Notes: a model not told the origin generated them from the sequence alone. A stretch of DNA of 64,000 nucleotides from Rubinisphaera italica (GCF_007859715.1 NZ_SJPG01000001.1:3498728-3562727); one strand, 5' to 3'. Positions 41,935-55,917 are shown, counted from the first letter of the stretch. A program made the numbers and translations.

Positions 41935-42480
41935 TTATTCGGGAATATTTGAATTCTCGCTATTCAACCTGACTGCTTCCTGCTGCTTCAGCAAACATAT
42001 TTTGAAAATAGGAACAAGTAAATATTTAATAAACACTGGCACCAATAAAATCACTCCACAGGATATGAGTATTTTCTGTACGTCCTTGGAATCGTAAAAC
42101 CACAGCAAGGCAGGTCCTGCAATTAGCAACTGAGCAGTCAAGAGGAAAATTGTCAGCATCAAATATTTTCGTTGACAGAGCCAGATATCTCTCCCAATTC
42201 TAAAGCCAGCAATATATCCCACGATATAAACTGCGAGTCCGATTGGGATAAAAAACCAACTTCGCCTTACAACATCAAACAAATTCAAAAACTGCATCAA
42301 AAGAAGGTGCCAGCTGGTAGAAGAGCCTGAGATCGTGAGATGCGTGAGATGCGTGCTCCGCGGAGTCAATGTCATTAACAACATCAAAAATCCAAAAAAA
42401 AACATCTTTCCGACAATTAACCCAGTTAATAATCTGAAGACCATCCGTTCCAGAGTATTCAATTCGTCATCGATTGCCAT
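41935..42480 (-). CDS. Membrane protein, tandem paralog A
   Basis: A protein of 181 residues with four hydrophobic segments. ATG 42480 (MAIDDELNTLERM) is chosen over 42492 because it lines up with the start of the neighbouring paralog. The conserved core is RIGRDIWLCQRKYLMLTIFLLTAQL, shared with paralog B. The C-terminal KQQEAVRLNSENS is soluble. No known family is recognised. Tandem duplication with paralog B, 57 bases upstream on the same strand, is clear, and they probably share a transcript. Confidence 0.75.
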   Translation of the reverse strand: MAIDDELNTLERMVFRLLTGLIVGKMFFFGFLMLLMTLTPRSTHLTHLTISGSSTSWHLLLMQFLNLFDVVRRSWFFIPIGLAVYIVGYIAGFRIGRDIWLCQRKYLMLTIFLLTAQLLIAGPALLWFYDSKDVQKILISCGVILLVPVFIKYLLVPIFKICLLKQQEAVRLNSENSNIPE

Positions 42481-42537
42481 GACTATTTTCATTCAATAAT
42501 TCTGCTGATAGGTTTACCTGATCGTTGGCAGGGTAAG

Positions 42538-43104
42538 TCAAGATGCATCCAACGATGGAGGAGAATTTTGATCGGATAAGCTTGAATTCTCACTCTTCAA
42601 TCTAGCTGCTTCCTCCTGCTTCAGTAGCCAAATTCTGTAGTTTGGTAGGTGTAAAGTCTTGATATATGCGGGCACCAGTAAAATGAACACATAAAAAATC
42701 GATATTAGCAACCACAAAGTGAAATCATCGCTCAAAAGCAAGAATGGCCCAGCAAGAATCAATTCGGCAGTTAACAGAAATGCAATCAAAATTACATATT
42801 TTCGTTTACAAAGCCAGATGTCCCGACCAATCCTTGATCCAATCAAAAATCCAATTACAGTGATAACAACTAAAGGTGTTATGATTCCCCAAGGGTTCAT
42901 TACAAAATGAAAGTTGTCACTCAACCACTTAATCTGATTTTGCCAGCTTGGCAGTAACTTCAAAGCAGTGGCGCTGAGACTCCAATAGATTAGTGACATC
43001 AAAATTATTGATATTCCAATGAGGAACATCACCGCAACGACTAAACCAGCTATGAGCCTGAATGCTTGACGCTCATGAATACTCAGTTCGTTTTCGATCG
43101 CCAT
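42538..43104 (-). CDS. Membrane protein, tandem paralog B
   Basis: I start this at ATG 43104 (MAIENELSIHERQAFRL), which aligns with paralog A; the longer frame to 43290 runs through a repeat-rich gap and has no similar sequence. The 188-residue product has four predicted membrane helices and the same IGRDIWLCKRKYVILIAFLLTAE segment as A. Its tail is KQEEAARLKSENS. Divergence from A is substantial, so the duplication is old. The function is unknown. Confidence 0.75.
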   Translation of the reverse strand: MAIENELSIHERQAFRLIAGLVVAVMFLIGISIILMSLIYWSLSATALKLLPSWQNQIKWLSDNFHFVMNPWGIITPLVVITVIGFLIGSRIGRDIWLCKRKYVILIAFLLTAELILAGPFLLLSDDFTLWLLISIFYVFILLVPAYIKTLHLPNYRIWLLKQEEAARLKSENSSLSDQNSPPSLDAS

Positions 43105-43521
43105 GTCAATTTCTAACTGCAAATAAATTGTGGCTTGCCTACTATAATATTTCGCCCATTTCAGAAATTCATAGCCGAATCCAACACCGTTCAGCAAGCC
43201 AGCAGTGGCACACATCGAGTGACATTTAGCGATAGTTAGACCAGTAGGGTGCGTCCTGACGCACCGTGCAGCAGATGTGGAGTGTAACAAGACAATAGAG
43301 ACTTTATGAGAGTGATATACTAATGACTTTTAAGGTATCTTTTCACTGATTATTCAGACTTAGGATGATATTCACAATCGATGTCATGGTGCGTCAGGAC
43401 GCACCCTACGATTTCGTCTATCATTCAATGTCGTCTGATTATAAATTCTACGTCGAAGGAAACACTGCTGGGCAAGCCAGCAGTGGCACACGTTGATGGA
43501 GATTGAACGGAAGTCAAAGCA
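43105..43521. repeat. Gap with GGTGCGTC palindromes and CAAGCCAGCAGTGGCACAC repeats
   Basis: About 415 bases with no supported gene. The palindrome GGTGCGTCCTGACGCACC (43248-43265) recurs in the reverse orientation at 43388-43405. The 19-base sequence CAAGCCAGCAGTGGCACAC occurs directly at 43195-43213 and 43473-43491. These are dispersed elements of the same general kind as elsewhere in the window. Confidence 0.6.
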
Positions 43522-44602
<1,081 letters not shown>

Positions 44603-44640
44603 GCTTCGTCCTCCCTGACGATTGCCTACTCGTTACCGCT

Positions 44641-45909
44641 TCAGCGGATCTGTCCAGCTCCCTGGACGACATATTTATAACTGGTCAACTCACGCAGACC
44701 GCACGGTCCGCGAGCGTGTAATTTATCGGTACTAATTCCAATTTCCGCTCCCAACCCGAATTCACCACCATCATTAAACCGGGTCGAGGCATTCACCATC
44801 ACCGCTGCAGAATCAATTTGTGTGGTGAATTGTCTGGCAGCCCACAGATTATCGGTCACAATCGCTTCAGTGTGACGGGAACTGTATTTGTTGATATGAC
44901 TGACAGCTTCATCCAGAGATTCGACGATCTTCGAGGAAATAGTCATTCCTAGAAACTCTTCACCAAAGTCTTTCGTTGTTGCTTGCTTGGCCGCTGAGAC
45001 GTACTGACAGGTCCGCTCACAGCCTCGAATCTCGACACCTGCTTTGAGTAACGGAGCGACAAGTTCCGTCATATGCTTCTCAGCAAACTCGGCATCCACA
45101 ACCAGCGACTCAGCTGCGTTACAAACACCGGTGCGATGACACTTGCTGTTGAAGAGAATCTCCTGAGCCATTTTCAGATTGGCATCCCGATTCACATACA
45201 CATGGCAATTGCCATCAAAATGCTTGATGACAGGCATCCGAGCTTCTTTGGCCACGCGTTCTATCAGCGACTTCCCGCCTCGCGGAATAGTGACATCAAT
45301 TTTGTCACTACGTTTCAAGAAGTGTCCGACCGCTTCCCGATCAGTTGTTTCCACCATTTGCACGGCATGTTCGGGCAGATCGTGTGCGATCAATCCTTCC
45401 ACCAGAATTTTGTGGAAGGCATGATTACTGTGAAACGCTTCTTTCCCGCCCCGCAGAATGACCGCATTCCCACTTTTGACACAGAGAGCCGCGGCATCGA
45501 TGGTTACATTCGGACGTGACTCATAAATGAAGAACACAACACCGAGAGGAACTCGAACCCGGCTAACCAGCAAACCATTTGGTCTGACGGTACTGTCGAT
45601 AATTTCGCCAATCGGTTCTGGAAGTGCAGCAATTTCCCGAACAGCAGTCGCAATACCCTGCAAGCCTTTTTCCGTCAGACGCAAACGATCGACCATCGCC
45701 TCGGTCAACTGATATTGATCGGCATTGGCAAGATCATTCGCATTCGCACGAATCAATTCTTCCTGACGATCCAGCAACGCCTCGGCTGTCGCATGCAACC
45801 AGTCAATTTTCTGTTGTCCGGAAGCAGAAACCAAAGGAGTCGTCGAAGCGGCTGCCTGATTGGCAACGCGGTCGGTGTATTGTGTCAAGTCTTCGATAGT
45901 CGTTGTCAT
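44641..45909 (-). CDS. proA: Gamma-glutamyl phosphate reductase
   Basis: Second step of proline synthesis: NADPH-dependent reduction of glutamyl-5-phosphate to the semialdehyde. The 422 residues are standard. The catalytic cysteine lies in [14 protein letters not shown], and [14 protein letters not shown], [10 protein letters not shown] and [18 protein letters not shown] are typical (here [13 protein letters not shown]). The gene follows fliM's start by about 40 bases on the same strand. proB is not adjacent. Confidence 0.97.
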   Translation of the reverse strand: MTTTIEDLTQYTDRVANQAAASTTPLVSASGQQKIDWLHATAEALLDRQEELIRANANDLANADQYQLTEAMVDRLRLTEKGLQGIATAVREIAALPEPIGEIIDSTVRPNGLLVSRVRVPLGVVFFIYESRPNVTIDAAALCVKSGNAVILRGGKEAFHSNHAFHKILVEGLIAHDLPEHAVQMVETTDREAVGHFLKRSDKIDVTIPRGGKSLIERVAKEARMPVIKHFDGNCHVYVNRDANLKMAQEILFNSKCHRTGVCNAAESLVVDAEFAEKHMTELVAPLLKAGVEIRGCERTCQYVSAAKQATTKDFGEEFLGMTISSKIVESLDEAVSHINKYSSRHTEAIVTDNLWAARQFTTQIDSAAVMVNASTRFNDGGEFGLGAEIGISTDKLHARGPCGLRELTSYKYVVQGAGQIR

Positions 45910-46201
45910 GTGAGTAAGGGTTGAGTGTTTAATGTTAAGAGATTGTAAGAATGCGTATTAGGGCACCCTATCATTATCATTTGGTTTAAGAAGTGTGTAA
46001 GTATCTGCAAATAGACGGTTTGAGTCAACGGAGGAATCGGGAGAGGTAGGAATGAACCAATGTTTATTTCCTGACAGATCAATTATCACAAATCTGAACT
46101 CAACATCGTAGAGGACGAACCCTATCTCCCTGCCACCAAAGATGTTAGAATCTCCATCCGATAATACATGGTAACATTTTCATGAATATCCGGAGCAAAT
46201 T

Positions 46202-46543
46202 TTGACGGCCCTGAATCTTCAGCAGCTCGAACCAGATTCCTGCGAAGGGTGTGGACTCTGCTGCCAGGGAATAGGATCGCCAGTCTTGTTGTATCAGACG
46301 GACGAACGAACTTCGGGTTCACATCCCTTCCGACCAGCCGGCTTACCATCTAGTTTGATTGCGGAAATCGATAATCATTTTGGAGGCTTGCGACGCGGCG
46401 AGGAACCTCAGACACAATGTTTGTGGTTCGATCCCATTCAGCGACAATGTCGACATTACGAGTGGAGACCGCAATTCTGCAGAGATTTTGAACTGGCAGG
46501 GACTGCCTGTCTGATATTACGGCACTCCGAAGGCGATGACTGA
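46202..46543 (+). CDS. YkgJ-family cysteine-cluster protein
   Basis: TTG 46202 is taken as the start because GGAG precedes it by seven bases and no ATG lies nearby. The 113-residue product has the typical pattern CEGCGLCCQGIG at residue 14 and CLWFDPIQRQCRHYEWRPQFCRDF near 73-95. This Cys cluster matches the YkgJ/UPF0153 family, which is thought to bind a zinc or iron-sulfur centre. Its reaction is not known. It is divergent from proA and converges on ruvB. Confidence 0.88.
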   Translation: MTALNLQQLEPDSCEGCGLCCQGIGSPVLLYQTDERTSGSHPFRPAGLPSSLIAEIDNHFGGLRRGEEPQTQCLWFDPIQRQCRHYEWRPQFCRDFELAGTACLILRHSEGDD

Positions 46544-46552
46544 ATAATGATT

Positions 46553-46637
46553 GGGTGGCGGGGGCGTTCTGTTTCTGCGAAAGCCTCCGAAGGTTCTACG
46601 ATTCGGGGGCTTCTCTTCAAGAGCGCCCCCGCCACCC
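46553..46637. repeat. Inverted GGGTGGCGGGGGCG repeat
   Basis: Perfect 14-base arms (46553-46566 and 46624-46637) enclose an internal AAGCCTCCGAAGG and CGGGGGCTTCT hairpin. A related, one-armed copy lies at 51634-51697. It separates the convergent YkgJ-type gene and ruvB. Confidence 0.75.
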
Positions 46638-46649
46638 TCGGAGATCACG

Positions 46650-47702
46650 CTACATCAGAGGTTCAATTTTCAAATGCTCCCAGGCGGCTGCGGTGACCAT
46701 GCGGCCTCTGGGAGTTCGCTGGATAAAACCCTGACGGAGCAGAAATGGCTCGACTTCATCTTCGAGAGTATCAGGCGGACAGTTCATGGAGTGGCCAATG
46801 GCCTGAATACCGGCTGGTCCTCCGGTAAAAACCGTGATGAGAGTCGTCAGATAGCGACGATCCATCTCTTCGAGGCCGATGGCATCGACTTCGATCATCG
46901 CCAGTGCTTCTTTGGTCACAGCTTCTGAAATCGGACTCGGTGCATTTCGAACCTGAGCGAAATCGCGTGTCCACCGCAACAGATTATTCGCCTTTCGCGG
47001 CGTCCCTCGACTTCGAATCGCCAATTCGAGAGCCGCTTCTTCTGTCAGAGATGTTTTCAGTTTTTTGGCATTCCGCATTAGCAGAGTCGCCAGTTCATCG
47101 TGTTCGTAAAAATCGAAATGGGCACGATTGACGAATCGATCCCGCAGGGGAGCAGTCAACATCCCGCTGCGAGTGGTCGCTCCCACAATGGTGAACGGTT
47201 TTAAGGTCATGTTCACTGTGCGGGCATTCAAACCTTCGCCAAGAGCAATATCGACGCGAAAGTCTTCCATAGCCGGATAAATAAACTCTTCCACGGCTGG
47301 GGGCAGACGATGAATTTCATCGATAAACAGAATCGATTTTTCGCTGGCACGCGTTAAATAGGGAAGTAAATCCTTGGGAGCGCGGAGAGTTGGTCCGGAC
47401 GTGATTTGAAAATCGGAATTCATCTCCTTGGGGAGCACCATTGCCAGAGTGGTTTTTCCGAGACCGGGAGGGCCTTCAAAGAGCAGATGCCCGAGCGCAT
47501 CGCCCCGATTTTGAGCCGCTTCCAGAATAATTTGAATCCGCTCGACGACTTTCCGCTGTCCCACGACTTCACTAAGTGATGAGGGACGCAAATCATCATC
47601 GTGTTCGGGATCATCGAACGCAAAAGCGGTTTTGGTGGGTGGAGCCCCAGGTGGGATTTGCCCCTGATGTTCTGCTCCTGTGACAACGGTTTTTCTAGCC
47701 AT
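46650..47702 (-). CDS. ruvB: Holliday junction DNA helicase RuvB
   Basis: The AAA+ motor that drives Holliday junction branch migration together with RuvA. The 350 residues are typical. Walker A is [11 protein letters not shown], Walker B and sensor are [19 protein letters not shown] follows with the arginine finger region, and the C-terminal winged helix reads [18 protein letters not shown] short N-terminal extension of about 20 residues precedes the usual [12 protein letters not shown]. ruvA and ruvC are not in the window. Confidence 0.97.
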   Translation of the reverse strand: MARKTVVTGAEHQGQIPPGAPPTKTAFAFDDPEHDDDLRPSSLSEVVGQRKVVERIQIILEAAQNRGDALGHLLFEGPPGLGKTTLAMVLPKEMNSDFQITSGPTLRAPKDLLPYLTRASEKSILFIDEIHRLPPAVEEFIYPAMEDFRVDIALGEGLNARTVNMTLKPFTIVGATTRSGMLTAPLRDRFVNRAHFDFYEHDELATLLMRNAKKLKTSLTEEAALELAIRSRGTPRKANNLLRWTRDFAQVRNAPSPISEAVTKEALAMIEVDAIGLEEMDRRYLTTLITVFTGGPAGIQAIGHSMNCPPDTLEDEVEPFLLRQGFIQRTPRGRMVTAAAWEHLKIEPLM

Positions 47703-48070
47703 CCCTGTTCAATCTTGATTCTGTTGAGGAAACAAACAGTTCCAATTCATTTATATACGCACGAAGCACAAGCGAATGTGAAAGGTGCGTCAAGACACAC
47801 CCAACAGCTCTTGGAAACAAGCTCAACCCGATTGCCGGTAGATAGCCGTCCCCTCTCTGACGCTTCGGGTTAAGATTGTTTATGCAAATTCAGACACTGC
47901 AGAGGATATGTCAGAATGTACCTGCGGACAATCCCAGCTGTTGATCCCCGTCAGCAAATCGGCTTTAAGTCCTGATTAGTATAGCAGATATGACATGAAT
48001 TCGTTCAAATATCGAGTTTCATCCCTTGCAGGACATCTCATTTCGACATTCTGACTGGTTTTTGCCACAC
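47703..48070. repeat. Gap between divergent ruvB and the Aas-type gene with REP copies
   Basis: About 370 bases. A partial CGAAGCACAAGCGAA copy lies at 47759-47780, GGTGCGTCAAGACACACC at about 47784-47801, and TGACGCTTCGGGTTA at 47845-47874. These represent two related repeat families within 120 bases. Promoters for both genes must lie here, but no clear pair was found. Confidence 0.5.
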
Positions 48071-51000
48071 ATGGAACAAACGTCTTCCCCCGTCGCCGAT
48101 GATACAAAATATCGCAGAGAATTACTCCAGCCGGGCTTTCTGGCTTTGCTGGCGACGCAATTTTTCACGGCTTTTAACGACAATCTGTTTCGCTGGCTGG
48201 TCGTGCCGATTGGTCAGAACTTTCTGGGCGACAGTGCCGCCCTGGCCTGGGGAGCAGTCCTGTTTACGCTGCCTTATCTGATTTTTGCTCCAGCTGCCGG
48301 TTTTCTGGCAGATCGTTTTTCTAAGCGATCCGTCATCATTGCCTGCAAGCTGGCGGAAATCTTTGTGATGTCGCTTGGCGTGTTCGCCATCTGGCATGGG
48401 AATGTGTATCTGCTGTTGTTTCTGGTGTTCTGTATGGGCACACAAAGTGCCCTGTTCTCCCCGGCCAAAATTGGAGCGATCCCCGAACTGCTTTCTCTGA
48501 AAGCGTTGTCGGAAGGAAACGGCTTGATGGCGATGATCACCATCGCCGCCTGTGCTCTGGGAACGTTCGCTGGCTTGAAAATTTACGATTTCACTTATGA
48601 CGAAGCGGGCCTGCTGACGAACCTGACTCCGATCGCAGCTTCGCTATTAGGGATTGCGGTGATTGGCTGGATTGTCAGTTTCTTTGTGCGAACACAGCCA
48701 GCTGCCGATGTGAATCGCAAATTGCTGCTCAATCCGATTGAAGAACTTCGTCCCAGTCTCAAGCAACTCTTTCGCGATCCTCCCCTGGCGCGAGCCGCAT
48801 TGGGAATAGCCGCGTTTTACTTCCTGGCGATTCTGTATCAGGTCAATATCGATGCCTTCGGCGAACATACCCTGCACATGGATAAAGGACAAATCGCCTT
48901 TCTGATGCCGATGTTGGTCCTGGGAATTGGTGTCGGCAGTGTGCTGGCGGGCTGGATTTCGGGGGGGATGATTCAGCTCGGAATGGTCCCAGTTGGCGCG
49001 GTGGGTATCGCCTTTACGACAATGGTGCTAGGGATTATCGGTTGGAATGTCGATGCGTCGTCGGCGGAATCGATTAATACCGGTTACTACTCGACGGCTG
49101 TCTGGCTGTTTTTGCTCGGAACCATCGGCAGCTTCTTTTATATTCCGCTCGAATCCTTTCTGCAGCACCGCAGTCCACATGCAATTCGTGGCACCATCCT
49201 CTCTGCTGCAAATGCGCTGACGAATTCGTTCATGCTACTGGCCATGGGAATGTTCTTTGTTCTGCGCGAAAACGCGGGTTTAAGTCCGGCCTGGGTCTTT
49301 ATGATCGCCGGATTGTTGGCGTTGCCGATTATTGTGATCAGCTTTGCATTGTACTTCTGTGATTTCCTGCGATTCCTGCAGCGGTGTATTTCGAACTGCC
49401 TGTATTCCGTCCATCTGCATGGGTTTGATAAACTCCCGCGTGAAGGGGGAGCGTTGCTGGTTCCGAATCACATTTCCTGGTTCGATGGCTCGATGCTTTG
49501 TGGATTTGCTCCGCGGTTTGTGCGATTCATTATTTATGCGAAATATACCCGCGTCTGGTGGTTGAAAAGTTTCGCTTCGGTCTTTCGAGTGATTCCTCTT
49601 TCACCAACTGAAGGGCCGAAAGCGATTATCAAATCGCTCAAGGATGCCCGGCACAGTGTGCAGAATGGGGAGATGGTCTGTATTTTCCCCGAAGGTGGGA
49701 TTTCTCGAACCGGTCGGTTGATGACCTTTAACAAGGGTGTTCTGAAGATCGTTCAGGGAACCGATGTGCCGGTCTATCCGATATACATTCACGGCATGTG
49801 GGGCAGCAAAGTCAGTTTTCGGAATGGACTACTGAAGAGTCCATTCCGCTGGCGACGAAGGGTCGATATTTATGTCGGCGAACCTCGTTACAACATTGAT
49901 CATGTCGCGGGATTGCACCAAGCTGTCGAGGAAATTTCAGCCGAGTCGATGCAGGATCAAATGTTGCGACGTCCAGTTCTTCCCCGGCAGTTTGTCCGGT
50001 CCTGTCGTTCCAGCCTGTTTCGCAGAAAAGTTTCCGATTCCTCATCTCTCGAACTGACCGGTGGAAAACTGCTCGCTAGCAGCATCGCCTTCAAACGCGT
50101 GCTGGAGCGGAATGTTTATTCGAAGTCCGAACTGAATATCGGAGTGCTGCTGCCGCCCTCCGTTGGTGGCGTGCTGGCGAATACTGCATTGGCGCTGAGT
50201 CGAAAAGTTTCAGTCAATCTGAACTATACACTCGACGATGCGGTCATGAATCATTGTATTCACGATGCGAGTGTGAAGCATGTTCTGACCAGCAAAAAGT
50301 TCATCGAGAAAAAGCCGGTGCAACTGGATGCGGAACTTGTCTTTCTGGAAGACCTGAAAGAGCAGGTGAAATCGACAGATAAATTGATCGGGGCAATTTA
50401 CGCCTATTTACTGCCCAGTTTTCTTTCCGAGCGAATGCTCGGATTACTAAAAATTGATCAGAATGATTTGCTGACCATCATCTATACATCGGGTTCAACG
50501 GGTGAACCTAAGGGCGTGATGTTATCTCATTTGAACGTGTTATCGAATGTGGAATCTGTCGATTACATGTTCTCGCTCAAACACGAAGATACGTTAATCG
50601 GTATTCTTCCCTTCTTCCATTCGTTCGGTTACACAATATCCATGTGGCTGGTACTGGCGATGAAACCGGCTGGGGCTTATCACTTCAATCCGCTCGACGC
50701 CCGGCAGGTTGGCAAGCTGGCCGAAAAGTATAAGGGAACCATTATCCTGGCGACGCCAACGTTCCTGCGATCTTATGTGAAACGAATTCCAGCCGAGCAG
50801 ATGTCTCATCTCTGGTTGATTGTCGTCGGAGCCGAGAAACTACCCGCTGATTTATCGCAGGCCTGCGAAGAAAAATTTGGGGTCACTCCGATTGAAGGCT
50901 ATGGTTCGACGGAAATGTCGCCTCTGGTCGCTGCGAATCAGCCGGATCATAAAGATGAAAACTCGGAATTCACGATGAACCGTATCGGAACGGTCGGCCA

Positions 51001-51589
51001 ATGTGTGCCGGGAGTCTTTGGAAAAATTGTTGATCCCGAAACCCACGAAGAACTTCCCCACGACAAAGAAGGACTGCTCATGGTAACTGGTGCCAATGTG
51101 ATGCAGGGTTATCTCAACAAACCTGACAAGACGGCTGAGGTCGTGCACGATGGCTGGTACAACACGGGCGACTTCGGAAAAATTGACCCCGATGGTTACA
51201 TCACGCTGACAGGCCGACAAAGTCGATTTTCAAAAATTGGTGGCGAAATGGTGCCTCATATTCGGATTGAAGAAGTCCTCAATACGCTGCTCGAACAGAT
51301 CGCTCCGATGACCAATGCGGAAAATGATGATGTCGTCAAAATTCGCCTGGCGGTCTCAGCCGTTCCTGATGAGAAAAAAGGGGAACGGATTGTGGTACTG
51401 CATCTTCCGCTGGGTGAGTATCGTGAAAAGTTGATCAAGGAGCTTCACAAATCCGACCTGCCCAACCTCTGGTTGCCTGGTAATGATGGATTTATCGAAG
51501 TCGAAGAAATTCCACTGCTGGGAACCGGCAAGATGGATCTCAAGGCGGTGAAATTACTGGCGATGGAGCATTGTGGTCAGCCTGTTTGA
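48071..51589 (+). CDS. Fused lysophospholipid flippase, acyltransferase and acyl-ACP synthetase (LplT-PlsC-Aas)
   Basis: A 1172-residue inner-membrane protein that probably imports lysophospholipid, activates fatty acid on ACP and re-acylates it. Residues about 15-440 form an MFS domain of the LplT type ([21 protein letters not shown]). About 460-640 form a PlsC acyltransferase with HX4D as NHISWFDGS and [10 protein letters not shown]. About 670-1170 form an AMP-dependent ligase with [23 protein letters not shown] and [11 protein letters not shown]. coli makes these as separate LplT and Aas. ATG 48071 is preferred to the in-frame TTG 48026; neither has a clear ribosome site. Confidence 0.9.
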   Translation: MEQTSSPVADDTKYRRELLQPGFLALLATQFFTAFNDNLFRWLVVPIGQNFLGDSAALAWGAVLFTLPYLIFAPAAGFLADRFSKRSVIIACKLAEIFVMSLGVFAIWHGNVYLLLFLVFCMGTQSALFSPAKIGAIPELLSLKALSEGNGLMAMITIAACALGTFAGLKIYDFTYDEAGLLTNLTPIAASLLGIAVIGWIVSFFVRTQPAADVNRKLLLNPIEELRPSLKQLFRDPPLARAALGIAAFYFLAILYQVNIDAFGEHTLHMDKGQIAFLMPMLVLGIGVGSVLAGWISGGMIQLGMVPVGAVGIAFTTMVLGIIGWNVDASSAESINTGYYSTAVWLFLLGTIGSFFYIPLESFLQHRSPHAIRGTILSAANALTNSFMLLAMGMFFVLRENAGLSPAWVFMIAGLLALPIIVISFALYFCDFLRFLQRCISNCLYSVHLHGFDKLPREGGALLVPNHISWFDGSMLCGFAPRFVRFIIYAKYTRVWWLKSFASVFRVIPLSPTEGPKAIIKSLKDARHSVQNGEMVCIFPEGGISRTGRLMTFNKGVLKIVQGTDVPVYPIYIHGMWGSKVSFRNGLLKSPFRWRRRVDIYVGEPRYNIDHVAGLHQAVEEISAESMQDQMLRRPVLPRQFVRSCRSSLFRRKVSDSSSLELTGGKLLASSIAFKRVLERNVYSKSELNIGVLLPPSVGGVLANTALALSRKVSVNLNYTLDDAVMNHCIHDASVKHVLTSKKFIEKKPVQLDAELVFLEDLKEQVKSTDKLIGAIYAYLLPSFLSERMLGLLKIDQNDLLTIIYTSGSTGEPKGVMLSHLNVLSNVESVDYMFSLKHEDTLIGILPFFHSFGYTISMWLVLAMKPAGAYHFNPLDARQVGKLAEKYKGTIILATPTFLRSYVKRIPAEQMSHLWLIVVGAEKLPADLSQACEEKFGVTPIEGYGSTEMSPLVAANQPDHKDENSEFTMNRIGTVGQCVPGVFGKIVDPETHEELPHDKEGLLMVTGANVMQGYLNKPDKTAEVVHDGWYNTGDFGKIDPDGYITLTGRQSRFSKIGGEMVPHIRIEEVLNTLLEQIAPMTNAENDDVVKIRLAVSAVPDEKKGERIVVLHLPLGEYREKLIKELHKSDLPNLWLPGNDGFIEVEEIPLLGTGKMDLKAVKLLAMEHCGQPV

Positions 51590-51633
51590 CGTGCCAAAAT
51601 CTAAAATATCACGAGTGGCAAGGACATTCTCGA

Positions 51634-51697
51634 AGAGAAGCCCTCGAATCGTAGAACTTCGGGGGCTTCCGCTGAAGCGGAGCGCCCCCGCCACCCC
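51634..51697. repeat. Second copy of the CGCCCCCGCCACCC element
   Basis: Shares AAGCCCTCGAATCGTAGAAC and CGCCCCCGCCACCC with the element at 46553-46637, with a GCTTCCGCTGAAGC hairpin between. The copies flank the ruvB to Aas region but have different partners. Confidence 0.6.
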
Positions 51698-51767
51698 ATA
51701 CTGTTTTTTCCTCTCACTCCAAAGATCGATTGGGGGAACGAACTGAAAATCGGGCAATACGGATTTT

Positions 51768-52862
51768 TTACATCCAGCGTTGTAATCGGTCGAGGATTTC
51801 CTGGAGGATGAAGCGGTCGGATTCTGGGCGTTTCGGGCTGTTGACGTGAGTTTCGTCGGTTTCAATCCAGTTTCTCAAGTGCAGGAATTGAGCCGCATTG
51901 TGCTTATAGGCGGGGACCGGCACGCGAAACGCGAAATGCCCCAGATACTGCAGCGTATCGTTCAATTCGTAGAACTCATTGTTTCCGGTTTCCCAGAATC
52001 GATCCCGTATTGCAAACAAATCGGGAGCGAATGTCGATAAGCCGAGCAGGTAATCGGAACCGTACATCACCATATCGATCGCCAGATCATTCCCTGTCAT
52101 GACCATGAAGTCGGGGCGTTGATTATTTCTGATTAGGAGTCGTTCCCATTCGAGTTCCCGCGAGAGAGAAGAATGTTTCGCACCGATACATTGGGGAATA
52201 CTGAGAAGCTTGCTGTATAAATCGAGGGAATAAATTTTTCCGAAGGGAGCGAACATGGTGCCGAGTTCAAAGGCGATAAAACGGTCTGTTCTGCTTGCCA
52301 AAGCCGCATATCGCCTGGCGATTTCTTCGTCGGTTCCGCTGGTTAACCCGTAGGACTGAAAGAGTACGGACGTGCCGCCGAAGCTGTCGATCAATTCGAT
52401 TTCCGTGTGGTATTCGGACTGGCGAAAGGCATCCCCTTCACGATCACCCACATACGCCCCGGCTACAAATTCCTTTCCCGAAGCGATATCTCGCGTGCGG
52501 GAAAGAACCTCAACTTTGGTGGCAGAATCGATCAGATTCGCATAGCCGGTGTCCATATTGATCGCTGGAATCAGCCCCGCAGCATAAGTTCGTTCGACAT
52601 GGGCATCGAATCCGTTCCAGTCGACAGCCCCCGTACCTGTCAAGGGTAGCAAAATTGCAGAATATCCTTTAATCTTACGGTTCGGAATGATCAATTCGAT
52701 GGGATTCATATCTCGCTTCATTTCAAATACAGGCACATCAAGGTTATTCCATTCAGTGTAGTCAATCACAATTGCATTTAACATTGTGGTAAAAAAATCT
52801 GCCTGTTGCGTCTGTCTTTTTAGATTCGGATTGCTATGATCGCTATTTATGGTATCCTCCAT
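51768..52862 (-). CDS. DapA-family TIM-barrel aldolase-like protein
   Basis: A 364-residue protein resembling the dihydrodipicolinate synthase superfamily, class I aldolases that use a Schiff-base lysine. The barrel begins [23 protein letters not shown] at about residue 65, [12 protein letters not shown] holds the usual tyrosine position, and K in [13 protein letters not shown] is the probable Schiff-base lysine. The first 60 residues are an unusual, partly polar extension; an internal ATG could shorten it. The true substrate is unknown. It is transcribed alone, converging on the Aas fusion gene. Confidence 0.75.
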   Translation of the reverse strand: MEDTINSDHSNPNLKRQTQQADFFTTMLNAIVIDYTEWNNLDVPVFEMKRDMNPIELIIPNRKIKGYSAILLPLTGTGAVDWNGFDAHVERTYAAGLIPAINMDTGYANLIDSATKVEVLSRTRDIASGKEFVAGAYVGDREGDAFRQSEYHTEIELIDSFGGTSVLFQSYGLTSGTDEEIARRYAALASRTDRFIAFELGTMFAPFGKIYSLDLYSKLLSIPQCIGAKHSSLSRELEWERLLIRNNQRPDFMVMTGNDLAIDMVMYGSDYLLGLSTFAPDLFAIRDRFWETGNNEFYELNDTLQYLGHFAFRVPVPAYKHNAAQFLHLRNWIETDETHVNSPKRPESDRFILQEILDRLQRWM

Positions 52863-52988
52863 GGCACCTGAACATAAATATCATAGCATTGTCTACGAAT
52901 TTCGTTAAGCCACTCTTCCAACGAATCATCACTCTCGACAATGACGATTTGATCAAGACGACAAATGAGCGGTAGAGGATGAAAACAG

Positions 52989-53729
52989 ATGGCTAAAAAA
53001 GTATCGTCGCAACTATGGCTCCAGGGACGGGTCCCCAGTGGATACTGGGATCACGTTACGAACCAAAAAGCCTATATGCGTTGGTTAGCTAAAGAGTTAG
53101 GTTATAAAAAGACGGAAGACTGGTATCAGGTTTCCAAGCAGGATTTTCACGTTCGCTCTGGTGGTGGTTTGCTGGCCAACTATTATCATGATTCTCCGCA
53201 GCAGGCCGTGTTAGCACATTTCCCCGAGTATGAATGGCGACCATGGCTGTTTCGCAGTACGTCCCAGGGATTCTGGCAGGATAAAAAGAATCGTCTGGCC
53301 TATATGGACTGGCTCGGCGAACATCTTGGTCTGAAATCTCTGGAAGACTGGTATAAGGTGAGCCGCTCGCATTTCCACACCAATCATGGTGGAGGCATGC
53401 TGGCCAATTATTATGGCGATTCTGTATTCCGAGCCCTGCGGGAATATGCTCCCAAGAAAAAATGGGTTCCCTGGCGATTTGCAACGGTTCCTCAAGGCTT
53501 CTGGAAAGAGCAGAAGAACCGTCAGACTTACCTTCGCTGGCTGGGAAAAGAACTCGGCTACGACAAGCCTTCCGACTGGTACAAGTTGACACGCCAACAT
53601 TTCTCTGAAAACCATGGCGAAGCACTTTTTGCGACTTATTACAATGGATCGATCATGAAGGCCTTGAAGGATTACCGTCCTTCGCAAAAATGGAGTGCTG
53701 ACAGACTGCGTGAGGCACGAAAAGAGTAA
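52989..53729 (+). CDS. Protein of three exact-period 76-residue repeats
   Basis: A 246-residue soluble protein built from three tandem units starting at GYW18, GFW94 and GFW170, with a period of exactly 76. Each unit reads roughly G[YF]W-x4-N-x3-[YF][ML]xWL-x3-LG, then DWYxxSxxxFxxxxGxxLxxxYYxxS, then a W near the end (EWRPWLF, KWVPWRF). The conserved W, Y and G residues suggest a compact alpha-helical nucleic-acid- or ligand-binding module. I recall similar repeats in other bacteria and in some eukaryotes, but not a function. The tail is basic. The gene stands alone, upstream of the GNAT-nitrilase gene on the same strand. Confidence 0.85.
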   Translation: MAKKVSSQLWLQGRVPSGYWDHVTNQKAYMRWLAKELGYKKTEDWYQVSKQDFHVRSGGGLLANYYHDSPQQAVLAHFPEYEWRPWLFRSTSQGFWQDKKNRLAYMDWLGEHLGLKSLEDWYKVSRSHFHTNHGGGMLANYYGDSVFRALREYAPKKKWVPWRFATVPQGFWKEQKNRQTYLRWLGKELGYDKPSDWYKLTRQHFSENHGEALFATYYNGSIMKALKDYRPSQKWSADRLREARKE

Positions 53730-53843
53730 TTCAGTAAGAGGACTTTTTTATTACGTGCCGACTTGACCGAAGCACACCAATGTGCATCCGCTCTAATTAT
53801 CAGGTTGACCCTGACTTATATTCATTAAGAATTGATTCTCAGA

Positions 53844-55380
<1,537 letters not shown>

Positions 55381-55403
<23 letters not shown>

Positions 55404-55860
55404 GTTACTGGTTCAGAAGATTGTTTCAGGTGGTCAATCGGGGGTCGATCGGGCGGCTCTGGATTTTGCATTGAAACACGGCATCCCCTGCGGAGGCTGG
55501 TGCCCGGCAGGGCGTCGGGCGGAAGATGGTGTCATTCCTGATTGTTATCCGCTTCAGGAAACGGAAGAACGTCGCTATGATGTCCGCACGGCTGCGAATA
55601 TCATGGATTCCGACGGAACCCTCATAATTTCCCCGGAACCGCTGCTCGGTGGTACGAAATTGACGCAAGATCTGGCTGTCAAAAAGGGAAAACCTCTGCT
55701 GATCCTCTCCCCAAATGGATTATTCACAGCCGACTTGATTGAACCTTGGCTCAAAGAGCATAAAATCGAGGTATTGAACGTCGCCGGGCCGAGAGAATCG
55801 ACCAGTCCGGGAATTTCTCGTCAGACGGGAAAGCTACTGCAAGCGTTGATCAAGAATTGA
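55381..55860 (+). CDS. Putative molybdenum-carrier / SLOG-family protein
   Basis: The 159-residue product begins [34 protein letters not shown], the hallmark of the cpYpsA-related molybdenum-cofactor carrier family (nucleotide-binding SLOG fold). GGQSGVDR is the probable ligand loop, and [16 protein letters not shown] is also typical. ATG 55381 is used; a GTG at 55393 is possible. It overlaps the GNAT-nitrilase gene by 23 bases. Whether it carries molybdenum cofactor or another nucleotide is unproven, and no molybdenum gene is near. Confidence 0.87.
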
Positions 55861-55917
55861 ACCTCCAGGTCAGGCTGTGCCTGATGTTTTGAACCGGTAA
55901 TTAACTCATTACGAGTG

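Noticed and set aside
43105..43290. N-terminal extension of membrane paralog B
   Set aside because: It crosses the dispersed GGTGCGTC repeat and has no counterpart in paralog A.
43188..43500. Possible CRISPR-like array
   Set aside because: The repeats are irregular palindromes with no constant spacing and no cas genes nearby.
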